Source: an uncultured Eubacterium sp.
GTDB lineage: Bacteria; Bacillota; Clostridia; Lachnospirales; Lachnospiraceae
Assembly (NCBI GenBank): GCA_910579145.1
Contig: CAJTTQ010000104.1
Span: 1-7,600, forward strand
Length of the DNA: 7,600 nucleotides
Reading direction: 5' to 3'
In this document: piece after piece, positions 1-4,827 of the stretch
Numbering within the stretch: the first letter of the stretch is position 1
How the letters are laid out: each line of letters opens with the position of its first letter
Notes under the pieces: generated by a model
Told to the model about the DNA's origin: nothing
Databases searched by the model: none
What the model saw: the letters and a program-made list of their open reading frames with translations, nothing else
Program-made: the position numbers and the translations under genes

Positions 1-1
1 A

Positions 2-991
2 AAGTCATTTCAATTAAAACTCAAAAATAATAAGAAGAAGGTGAAATGGAGTTCTTCAAAAAAGAAGATCGTAAGTGTAAGCAGTAGAGGAAAAGTAGTT
101 GCCAAAAAGGCTGGGAAGGCCAATATAACCGCAAAGGCAGGGAAAGCAAAATATATTTGTAAAGTGACAGTTAAGGCAAAAAAGAAACAAACTGTACCTT
201 CTAATAACATAAGTACAGCTTTTCCGGCAGTTACATCCTCGCCAGTTCCGGTTAACACACCGATGCCAACGGCATCTGTAGCACCCGCGCCCAGCGTTAG
301 TCCAAGCAATACACCAGAAATTAACCGAACGCTGGTATATGATTTGTCTCAAGAGGATGGAATAGCGGTAGATGAAAATGGACAGGTTGCGGTGGAGTGC
401 CCCTATAGCGAATTTGTTGAATCTACCTTCAAAATTTGGGAATGCCCATTTGTATTCTATGATCAGACGAATGGAGCGGATTTACGGGGGAAACAATTAC
501 AGGTTGAGTTGACTTTGAAAAATTCGGGAAAAAGAAATTTGCCTGAGTTGGGGATTGGATTTAATTATACTTATCCACAGGTGTATCCGTTTGCATATTA
601 CGCATATGAGAAAGAGACAATAACTATGAAGCCGCCAGTAGCGCCAACGCACGAATACTGCGAAGAAAATTATCAGGGATGGTGCGACACGCCAGAAGAG
701 TATTATGAAATGTTGTATGATGAATATTTAGAAATTCTGGAAGACTATAATGGTAAATTTGAGAAAGCGGTGATGGAACAGCGTCAGATGCTTCCGGGAG
801 AGAGTATAAATATTAAATTTAATTGCATCATTCCAGAAGACGCATTTTGCGGTGATAAAAATCCTGAAACGGGTCTGAATCATCCAATCCGAGTGTATAT
901 ATTCAAAATCGGTAATGGCGAGGAATGTCCATATGTCGAAGGTGATGCCATTACGATTTCAGGATGTAAGGTTTTTGAGGTGTTGGAATAA
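2..991 (+). CDS. Ig-like (Big_2) surface protein, C-terminal part, 5' truncated
   Basis: The reading frame is open from the left edge, so the true start lies outside the window; the GTG at 41 falls inside a domain and is not a start. The first ~55 visible residues match the end of a bacterial Ig-like group 2 domain: KVKWSSSKKKIVSV, then GKVVAKKAGKANITAKAG and a final strand KYICKVTVK. A linker rich in Pro, Ser, Thr, Val and Ala follows (about 60-105), typical of secreted wall or surface proteins. The last ~220 residues form an unassigned, probably beta-rich domain with eight cysteines and many aromatics. No LPXTG sorting motif, choline-binding repeat or C-terminal membrane helix is visible, so any anchor would be in the missing N-terminal part. 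It is visibly more A+T-rich than the ribosomal genes. Surface location and adhesion or substrate binding are inference; the exact function is not recognised. Confidence 0.8.
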   Translation, partial: KSFQLKLKNNKKKVKWSSSKKKIVSVSSRGKVVAKKAGKANITAKAGKAKYICKVTVKAKKKQTVPSNNISTAFPAVTSSPVPVNTPMPTASVAPAPSVSPSNTPEINRTLVYDLSQEDGIAVDENGQVAVECPYSEFVESTFKIWECPFVFYDQTNGADLRGKQLQVELTLKNSGKRNLPELGIGFNYTYPQVYPFAYYAYEKETITMKPPVAPTHEYCEENYQGWCDTPEEYYEMLYDEYLEILEDYNGKFEKAVMEQRQMLPGESINIKFNCIIPEDAFCGDKNPETGLNHPIRVYIFKIGNGEECPYVEGDAITISGCKVFEVLE

Positions 992-1009
992 GGAATTTTA
1001 AATGGGGTG

Positions 1010-1042
1010 GCCGCCATTAACCGAGTTAGTGGCGGCTATTTT
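1010..1042 (+). terminator. Rho-independent terminator of the surface-protein gene
   Basis: GCCGCCATTAA (1010-1020) pairs with TTAGTGGCGGC (1026-1036), an 11-bp stem with one G-U and a 5-nt loop (CCGAG). It is followed by TATTTT. It lies 19 nt after the stop codon and separates this gene from the rpmG promoter. Confidence 0.85.
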
Positions 1043-1048
1043 ACCCAT

Positions 1049-1070
1049 AAAGATCGTGGAAAGATCGTGT
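1049..1070. repeat. Two tandem 11-nt units
   Basis: AAAGATCGTGG is immediately followed by AAAGATCGTGT. It lies between the terminator and the rpmG -35 box. No function is evident; it may be chance or a protein-binding direct repeat. Confidence 0.4.
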
Positions 1071-1096
1071 GGCAGACCCATTCTCCCAAAAACCCC

Positions 1097-1125
1097 TTGA
1101 CTTCCCCGCAATTATGTGGTATTCT
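1097..1125 (+). promoter_or_regulatory. Sigma-A-type promoter of rpmG-secE-nusG-rplK-rplA
   Basis: TTGACT at 1097-1102 and TATTCT at 1120-1125 have a 17-bp spacer, with an extended -10 TG at 1117-1118. Transcription should start near 1132. No further promoter of this quality is visible before 3377, so the five genes are probably co-transcribed from here. Confidence 0.8.
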
Positions 1126-1131
1126 AGTTGG

Positions 1132-1200
1132 GCGATGAATTAGGTCTTTTTTTTATGCCTAAATTTTATAAGACTGAAAATTATTCAGACAAATAATCAC
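1132..1200 (+). promoter_or_regulatory. rpmG 5' leader with competing small hairpins
   Basis: The leader of about 80 nt contains TTAGG (1140-1144) able to pair with CCTAA. It also holds two mutually exclusive hairpins: CTGAA (1174-1178) with TTCAG (1184-1188), or ATTATT (1180-1185) with AATAAT (1192-1197). The second ends just before the ribosome binding site at 1201. Stems are short and A+T-rich, so a regulatory role is only possible. Confidence 0.3.
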
Positions 1201-1212
1201 GGAGGTGACGTA

Positions 1213-1362
1213 ATGCGTACTAAAATCACTTTGGAATGTACAGAATGCAAACAGCGGAACTACAACATGACCAAAGACAAGAAGAACCATCCGGACAGAA
1301 TGGAAACAAAGAAATATTGCAGGTTTTGCAGAACTCATACATTACACAAAGAGACGAAATAA
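1213..1362 (+). CDS. rpmG: 50S ribosomal protein L33
   Basis: A 49-residue protein beginning MRTKITLECTECKQRNY. L33 is a small basic 50S subunit protein near the E site. The pattern is the zinc-ribbon form of the family, with CxxC pairs at Cys9/Cys12 and Cys36/Cys39 (YCRFCRTHTLHKETK). Length is as expected for the family. GGAGGT at 1201-1206 sits 6 nt before the ATG. It is first in the cluster, with secE 37 nt downstream, which is the usual rpmG-secE-nusG order of Firmicutes. The zinc-binding form is often paired elsewhere in a genome with a cysteine-free paralogue used under zinc limitation; no such copy is in this window. Too short for routine ORF listing but unambiguous. Confidence 0.95.
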   Translation: MRTKITLECTECKQRNYNMTKDKKNHPDRMETKKYCRFCRTHTLHKETK

Positions 1363-1399
1363 TCGTCTGGTGTAATGTTATGGAAAGGATGTGTGTCAA

Positions 1400-1600
1400 A
1401 TGAGCGAAGCGGAAAAGACTTCGAAAAAGGACAGCTTCTTCAAACATGTCAAGGCGGAATTCAAGCGGTGTACATGGCCAAAGAAAGAAGAATTGATCCG
1501 CCAATCCACATTAGTAATTATTATTTCCGTTATCCTAGGCGGCGTTATTGCAGGGATAGACTGGCTGATCCGTTTAGGACTGCAGGCGATCGGGCTTTAA
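1400..1600 (+). CDS. secE: Preprotein translocase subunit SecE
   Basis: A 66-residue, single-membrane-span SecE of the short Gram-positive type. It clamps SecY in the SecYEG channel that exports unfolded proteins. Residues 1-35 are a charged cytoplasmic amphipathic region containing the hallmark EFKRCTWPKKEEL (about 20-32). Residues ~38-62 (LVIIISVILGGVIAGIDWL and following) are the transmembrane helix. The start is ATG at 1400: AAAGGA at 1384-1389 is 10 nt upstream, whereas the in-frame GTG at 1391 is only 1 nt from that site. nusG follows after 14 nt. The secE-nusG pairing is conserved across bacteria and supports the call despite the small size. Confidence 0.95.
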   Translation: MSEAEKTSKKDSFFKHVKAEFKRCTWPKKEELIRQSTLVIIISVILGGVIAGIDWLIRLGLQAIGL

Positions 1601-1614
1601 TCTAGGAGGTTGAT

Positions 1615-2133
1615 ATGGCGGAAGAAGCAAAATGGTATGTGGTTCATACTTATTCCGGTTATGAGAATAAAGTAAAAGTGGATATTGAGAAGACGATCGA
1701 AAACCGCAATCTTCAGGAGCAGATCCTGGAGGTGATGGTACCGATGCAGACCGTTGTGGAGGAAAAGAACGGGGAAAAGAAACAGGTTCAGAAGAAAATG
1801 TTCCCGGCCTATGTCCTTCTCAATATGGTGATGAATGACGAAACCTGGTATGTCGTGCGAAACACCCGCGGAGTGACGGGGTTTGTAGGGCCGGGATCCA
1901 AACCGGTTCCGCTGACCGCGGAAGAGATCGCCAACATGGGATTCCTCGCGCAGGCGGAGGAAGCGCCGTACAGCATTGGCGACCACGTTGTCGTTACAAA
2001 GGGTGTATGGGAGGATACACACGGTGTCGTACAGGAAGTTCATCCGGCCAAACAGATGGCGGTGATCGTGATCGATATGTTTGGGCGCGGGACGCCGGTT
2101 GAAATCGATTTCTCAGAATTAGAAAAGCTATAG
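1615..2133 (+). CDS. nusG: Transcription termination/antitermination factor NusG
   Basis: A 172-residue NusG, the universally conserved elongation factor that bridges the RNA polymerase clamp and modulates pausing, termination and transcription-translation coupling. The NGN domain spans about residues 5-108, with KWYVVHTYSGYENKV near the start and VRNTRGVTGFVG at 81-92. A short linker leads to the KOW domain (about 117-172), ending in MFGRGTPVEIDFSELEKL. In the KOW loop the sequence is KGVWEDTHG rather than the more usual GPFxxFxG, a mild divergence. AGGAGGT at 1604-1610 precedes the ATG by 4 nt. rplK begins 19 nt after the stop. Confidence 0.96.
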   Translation: MAEEAKWYVVHTYSGYENKVKVDIEKTIENRNLQEQILEVMVPMQTVVEEKNGEKKQVQKKMFPAYVLLNMVMNDETWYVVRNTRGVTGFVGPGSKPVPLTAEEIANMGFLAQAEEAPYSIGDHVVVTKGVWEDTHGVVQEVHPAKQMAVIVIDMFGRGTPVEIDFSELEKL

Positions 2134-2152
2134 AAACAGGAGGAAACTTGAA

Positions 2153-2578
2153 ATGGCTAAGAAAGTGGAAGGATATATAAAATTGCAGATCCCGGCTGGA
2201 AAAGCAACGCCGGCACCGCCGGTAGGACCAGCGCTTGGACAGCACGGCGTGAATATCGTGCAGTTTACAAAGGAGTTTAATGCGAAGACAGCAGGACAGG
2301 AAGGGATGATCATCCCTGTTGTCATTACCGTATATGCGGACAGGAGTTTCAGCTTTATTACGAAAACGCCGCCGGCAGCAGTACTTCTCAAAAAAGCATG
2401 TAAGATCGATTCCGGTTCCGGTGTGCCGAACAAGCAGAAGGTAGCTTCGATTTCAAAAGAGGAGATCCAGAAGATCGCCGAGTTGAAAATGCCAGACCTG
2501 AACGCGGGAAGCTTAGAAGCAGCGATGAGCATGATCGCTGGTACGGCAAGGAGTATGGGAATCACAGTAGAAGAGTGA
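2153..2578 (+). CDS. rplK: 50S ribosomal protein L11
   Basis: A 141-residue L11, the standard length. It binds the GTPase-associated centre of 23S rRNA at the base of the L12 stalk and takes part in factor GTPase activation and the stringent response. The N-terminal domain has the proline-rich switch PAGKATPAPPVGPALGQ (14-30), the region of the thiostrepton contact. The C-terminal rRNA-binding domain carries the signature MPDLNAGSLEAAMSMIAGTA (103-122) followed by RSMGITVEE. AGGAGG at 2138-2143 is 9 nt before the ATG. An 89-nt gap separates it from rplA, long for this operon, and that gap contains a probable L1 regulatory site. Confidence 0.97.
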   Translation: MAKKVEGYIKLQIPAGKATPAPPVGPALGQHGVNIVQFTKEFNAKTAGQEGMIIPVVITVYADRSFSFITKTPPAAVLLKKACKIDSGSGVPNKQKVASISKEEIQKIAELKMPDLNAGSLEAAMSMIAGTARSMGITVEE

Positions 2579-2624
2579 GTGTTATAAAATTTAGACATCG
2601 CAGGAAGATCTATGTCATTTGGAC

Positions 2625-2659
2625 GTTGTGGGAGAATGTTCGCTAATACCACTAGGAGG
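2625..2659 (+). promoter_or_regulatory. Probable L1-binding mRNA site (23S rRNA mimic) before rplA
   Basis: GTGGGAG (2628-2634) and AATACCAC (2645-2652) reproduce the two conserved strands of the L1-binding region of 23S rRNA (helix 76-78 area). In E. coli 23S rRNA, as I remember it, the same region reads GGUGGGAGG and AAAUACCACC. GTGG pairs with CCAC as the closing stem. The asymmetric purine-rich internal loop matches the rRNA. The rplA Shine-Dalgarno AGGAGG (2654-2659) begins 1 nt after the stem, so L1 bound here would block initiation. L1 autoregulation through an rRNA-like mRNA site is established for the family; its use here is inference. Confidence 0.7.
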
Positions 2660-2667
2660 TTTAAATC

Positions 2668-3360
2668 ATGAAAAGAGGCAAGAAATATGTAGAGGCCGCA
2701 AAGTTAGTAGACAGAATGACTCAGTATGAGCCGGAAGAGGCTATTGACCTTGTGAAAAAGACAGCAGTTGCAAAATTCGATGAAACGATAGAAGCACACA
2801 TCCGTCTCGGCGTAGACGGGCGTCATGCAGACCAGCAGGTTCGTGGTGCGGTCGTACTTCCTCATGGAACAGGAAAGACGGTTCGCGTCCTCGTGTTTGC
2901 GAAGGGAGATAAAGTGTCGGAGGCAGAAGCAGCAGGAGCTGATTTTGTCGGCGGCGAGGAATTGATCCCGAAGATCCAGAACGAGGGATGGTTTGAGTTT
3001 GACGTAGTGGTTGCTACTCCTGATATGATGGGCGTTGTTGGTCGGCTCGGACGTGTACTTGGACCAAAAGGCTTGATGCCGAACCCGAAGGCAGGAACCG
3101 TTACGATGGATGTTACAAAGGCTGTCAATGATATCAAAGCAGGTAAGATCGAGTATCGTTTGGACAAAGCAAACATCATTCACGTTCCGGTAGGAAAAGC
3201 TTCTTTTTCCGCCGAGCAGCTCAGTGAGAACTTTAATACGATCATGGACGCCATCGTAAAGGCGAAGCCGTCAAGCGCAAAGGGACAGTACATGAAGAGC
3301 GTGACGATCGCGAGCACGATGGGCCCTGGTATCAAAGTAAGCACAGCAAAAATGATGTAG
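2668..3360 (+). CDS. rplA: 50S ribosomal protein L1
   Basis: A 230-residue L1, normal length. It binds the L1 stalk of 23S rRNA, moves with deacylated tRNA through the E site, and in many bacteria represses its own mRNA. Recognisable family blocks are DQQVRGAVVLPHGTGK (55-70) in domain I, GRLGRVLGPKGLMPNPKAGT (125-144) in domain II, and the C-terminal rRNA-binding segment with STMGPGIKV (216-224). AGGAGG at 2654-2659 lies 8 nt before the ATG and abuts the putative L1 site. No hairpin terminator is visible after the stop, so some transcripts may read into the rplJ leader, whose own promoter starts only 17 nt downstream. Confidence 0.97.
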   Translation: MKRGKKYVEAAKLVDRMTQYEPEEAIDLVKKTAVAKFDETIEAHIRLGVDGRHADQQVRGAVVLPHGTGKTVRVLVFAKGDKVSEAEAAGADFVGGEELIPKIQNEGWFEFDVVVATPDMMGVVGRLGRVLGPKGLMPNPKAGTVTMDVTKAVNDIKAGKIEYRLDKANIIHVPVGKASFSAEQLSENFNTIMDAIVKAKPSSAKGQYMKSVTIASTMGPGIKVSTAKMM

Positions 3361-3376
3361 TTTTTCCGATTTTGGC

Positions 3377-3406
3377 TTGACAGGAAATAGATAGTTGTGT
3401 TATTAT
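3377..3406 (+). promoter_or_regulatory. Promoter of rplJ-rplL
   Basis: TTGACA at 3377-3382 and TATTAT at 3401-3406, 18-bp spacer, with an extended -10 TG at 3398-3399. Predicted transcription start is near 3413, giving a leader of about 245 nt before rplJ. Confidence 0.75.
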
Positions 3407-3412
3407 ATCGTT

Positions 3413-3513
3413 TGTTAATAACTGCCGTAGACAGTAAGTACAGAAAAACCGCAGGTTTTTCCGTGTAAGAGCGTAAGCCGCTTACCGAGGAGTAAAAGGA
3501 TGGAATGATTCTG
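3413..3513 (+). promoter_or_regulatory. L10 leader (ribosomal protein L10-L12 autoregulatory RNA)
   Basis: The segment carries the conserved L10-leader strands: CTGCCGTAGACAGTAAG (3422-3438) and CTTACCGAGGAG (3481-3492). GTAAG (3434-3438) pairs with CTTAC (3481-3485). Between them is a hairpin, GAAAAACC (3443-3450) with GGTTTTTC (3454-3461) around a GCA loop. In Bacillus subtilis the L10(L12)4 complex binds such a leader and promotes attenuation of rplJL. Here two further GTAAG copies (3465-3469 and 3473-3477) could compete for the same CTTAC. Assignment rests on motif recall and gene position, not on a covariance-model search. Confidence 0.75.
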
Positions 3514-3562
3514 CCCTCTCGTTGTCCAGGCAATTTATTGTCCAGACGAGGAGAGGGTTTTT
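3514..3562 (+). terminator. Attenuator terminator in the rplJ leader
   Basis: CCCTCTC (3514-3520) pairs with GAGAGGG (3551-3557), extended by GT (3521-3522) with AC (3546-3547) across a GAG bulge, and is followed by TTTTT (3558-3562). The 3' arm contains CGAGGAG (3547-3553), identical to the motif at 3486-3492 in the L10-binding part. The 5' arm can therefore pair with either copy, which is the arrangement expected of an antiterminator/terminator choice. The loop holds an 8-nt direct repeat, TTGTCCAG, at 3522-3529 and 3538-3545. Confidence 0.75.
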
Positions 3563-3564
3563 AT

Positions 3565-3609
3565 ATGCCTACTGGCATTTGCCTACAGGCCAATGCCTGG
3601 AACAGGCAT
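3565..3609 (+). repeat. Three tandem TGCC hairpin units, 14-nt period
   Basis: TGCC recurs at 3566, 3580 and 3594, exactly 14 nt apart. Each unit is nearly self-complementary: ATGCC-TACT-GGCAT (3565-3578), TGCC-TACA-GGCC (3580-3591) and the perfect 7-bp ATGCCTG-GAA-CAGGCAT (3593-3609). The array lies past the attenuator, so it occurs only in read-through mRNA. Arms of different units can also pair with each other. I do not recognise it as part of the standard L10 leader. Confidence 0.6.
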
Positions 3610-3610
3610 T

Positions 3611-3639
3611 AGATTTCTCCTTTCCAGGCAGAAGAATCT
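3611..3639 (+). promoter_or_regulatory. Hairpin directly upstream of the rplJ ribosome binding site
   Basis: AGATT (3611-3615) pairs with AATCT (3635-3639); TCT (3616-3618) with AGA (3630-3632) can extend it across a bulge. The loop contains TCCAGGCA (3623-3630), an exact repeat of 3525-3532 in the attenuator loop. The SD AGGAGG (3644-3649) starts 4 nt later, so the structure might affect ribosome access. Confidence 0.35.
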
Positions 3640-3658
3640 ATAAAGGAGGAAATAACCA

Positions 3659-4210
3659 ATGGCAAAAGTCGAGTTAAAGCAGCCAATTGTGGAAGAGATC
3701 AAAGGTTACGCAGCCGATGCGAAAGCGGCGGTACTCGTTGATTACCGCGGACTTACCGTTGAGCAGGATACAAAACTGCGCAGAAAGCTGAGAGAAGCTG
3801 GTATCGTGTACAAAGTATACAAAAATACGATGCTTGTCCGCGCTTTTGAAGGAACGGATTTCGAACAATTGGACAAAGACTTGGAAGGGCCTACTGCGAT
3901 CGCGTTTTCTTCAGAAGACGAGACAGCTCCGGCAAGAATTCTCAGTGAGTTCGCGAAGGAGGCAGAAGACCTTCAGTTTAAGAGCGCTGTTGTAGGCGGA
4001 ACGTATTACGATGAAGCCGGCATTCAGACGCTTGCGAAGATCCCGTCGAGGGATGTTCTCATTTCCAAATTGCTTGGAAGCCTGCAGTCACCTGTTACGA
4101 ACCTTGCCCGCGTTCTGAACCAGATCGCAGAGAAGGGCGGAGCGGCAGAACCGGCTGCGGAAGCAGCAGCGGAGCCAGCAGCAGAAGTTGCAGAGCAGGC
4201 AGCAGAATAA
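3659..4210 (+). CDS. rplJ: 50S ribosomal protein L10
   Basis: L10 anchors the L7/L12 dimers of the ribosomal stalk to L11 and 23S rRNA; the L10-L12 complex is also the autoregulator of this operon. The globular N-terminal domain contains VDYRGLTV (27-34) and KVYKNTML (52-59), plus EGPTAIAFS (76-84), all family blocks. The helical L12-binding spine follows (about 128-160), with LARVLNQIAEKG at its end. At 183 residues it is longer than the usual ~165-175 because of a low-complexity Ala/Glu/Pro tail (about 161-183), absent from many homologues. AGGAGG at 3644-3649 is 9 nt before the ATG. rplL follows after 42 nt. Confidence 0.96.
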   Translation: MAKVELKQPIVEEIKGYAADAKAAVLVDYRGLTVEQDTKLRRKLREAGIVYKVYKNTMLVRAFEGTDFEQLDKDLEGPTAIAFSSEDETAPARILSEFAKEAEDLQFKSAVVGGTYYDEAGIQTLAKIPSRDVLISKLLGSLQSPVTNLARVLNQIAEKGGAAEPAAEAAAEPAAEVAEQAAE

Positions 4211-4252
4211 GAAAACTAAGATTTCAAAAATAAAAAAATGGAGGAATTTCAA

Positions 4253-4624
4253 ATGACTACTCAGGAATTTATCGATGCCATCAAAGAGATGAGCGTGTTG
4301 GAATTAAATGATTTAGTAAAAGCATGTGAAGAAGAGTTCGGCGTTTCTGCGGCAGCAGGCGTTGTTGTTGCAGCAGCAGGCGGAGACGGCGCGGCAGCAG
4401 GCGGAGACGAGAAAGACGAATTCGACGTAGAGCTGACGGAAGTTGGACCGAACAAGGTTAAGGTCATCAAAGTCGTACGTGAAGTAACGGGTCTTGGACT
4501 GAAGGAAGCAAAAGAAGTCGTAGACGGAGCTCCGAAGGTTGTGAAGGAAGCTGCATCTAAGGAAGAGGCAGAAGACATCAAGACAAAACTCGAGGGCGAA
4601 GGCGCAAAGGTTACATTGAAATAA
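4253..4624 (+). CDS. rplL: 50S ribosomal protein L7/L12
   Basis: A 123-residue L7/L12, the multicopy stalk protein that recruits and activates translational GTPases. The N-terminal dimerisation and L10-binding domain (1-31) is followed by an Ala/Gly/Val-rich hinge (about 32-55). The C-terminal factor-binding domain (56-123) includes NKVKVIKVVREVTGLGLKEA (67-86) and the closing EGEGAKVTLK. The start is ATG at 4253, because GGAGG (4240-4244) is 8 nt upstream. The in-frame ATG at 4238 overlaps that ribosome binding site and would add an atypical MEEFQ. It is the last gene of the unit; a strong terminator follows, and rpoB is not next. Confidence 0.97.
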   Translation: MTTQEFIDAIKEMSVLELNDLVKACEEEFGVSAAAGVVVAAAGGDGAAAGGDEKDEFDVELTEVGPNKVKVIKVVREVTGLGLKEAKEVVDGAPKVVKEAASKEEAEDIKTKLEGEGAKVTLK

Positions 4625-4644
4625 TCCGAACGTGGATAGATCAG

Positions 4645-4693
4645 ACAAAAAGATCCGTTGGCAAAACTTGTGGACGGGTCTTTTTGTTTTTTT
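4645..4693 (+). terminator. Rho-independent terminator of rplJL
   Basis: CAAAAAGATCCGT (4646-4658) pairs with ACGGGTCTTTTTG (4674-4686), with one G-U and a 15-nt loop, followed by seven T (4687-4693). The T run directly abuts the purA -35 box at 4695, so the two units are tightly packed but separately transcribed. Confidence 0.9.
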
Positions 4694-4694
4694 C

Positions 4695-4723
4695 TTGAAA
4701 TACAGACTAAAATCATATATAAT
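4695..4723 (+). promoter_or_regulatory. Promoter of purA
   Basis: TTGAAA at 4695-4700 and a consensus TATAAT at 4718-4723 with a 17-bp spacer. Transcription should start near 4730, leaving a leader of about 100 nt. I see no PurR box (CCGAA-type) and no purine riboswitch core. Confidence 0.88.
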
Positions 4724-4736
4724 GAATCTGTGTGTC

Positions 4737-4820
4737 TGTCTTCGGACACGTTTGCAGTCGAAAACCACGATATTTAAGGAGGAAAATCCCGCTCGGATTT
4801 TCCTTTGGAAAACAAGGAGG
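4737..4820 (+). promoter_or_regulatory. Structured purA leader with alternative hairpins and two Shine-Dalgarno motifs
   Basis: TGTC-TTCG-GACA (4737-4748) is a C(UUCG)G tetraloop hairpin. GGAAAATCC (4781-4789) pairs with GGATTTTCC (4795-4803), extended outward by A4780-T4804 and two G-U pairs. This hairpin buries an orphan AAGGAGG (4776-4782) that has no start codon at usable distance. The 3' arm TTTTCC (4798-4803) can instead pair with a second GGAAAA (4807-4812) across a TTT loop, and TCCTT (4801-4805) can pair with AAGGA (4814-4818) of the true ribosome binding site. The pairings are mutually exclusive. A regulatory switch is inference. Confidence 0.55.
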
Positions 4821-4827
4821 AATGGCT

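Noticed and set aside
1375..1605. Plus-strand frame overlapping secE
   Set aside because: It overlaps SecE in another frame, shows no domain, and the SecE frame has a proper ribosome binding site and the WPKKEEL motif.
1597..2043. Minus-strand open frame of 148 codons opposite nusG
   Set aside because: It is antisense to a clear NusG gene, has no ribosome binding site or recognisable domain, and reads as a shadow of the real coding frame.
2128..2652. Minus-strand open frame of 174 codons opposite rplK
   Set aside because: It overlaps all of L11 in the antisense direction with low-complexity, non-family sequence; a frame shadow.
3443..3461. AAAAACC/GGTTTTT hairpin as a terminator
   Set aside because: The T run is inside the stem and is followed by CCGTG, not by free T; it is better explained as the inner hairpin of the L10 leader.
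4139..4200. CRISPR-like or satellite repeat in GCAGCA-rich DNA
   Set aside because: The repetition is coding, in frame with the Ala/Glu tail of L10, with no spacers.
4261..4768. Two minus-strand open frames opposite rplL and its terminator
   Set aside because: Their composition (Ser/Thr/Ala or Cys/Phe runs) is the antisense reading of the L7/L12 hinge and of the terminator; no start signals.
4732..4827. Upstream extension of the purA reading frame
   Set aside because: These codons lie in the structured leader just after the promoter, have no ribosome binding site, and precede the conserved PurA N-terminus.
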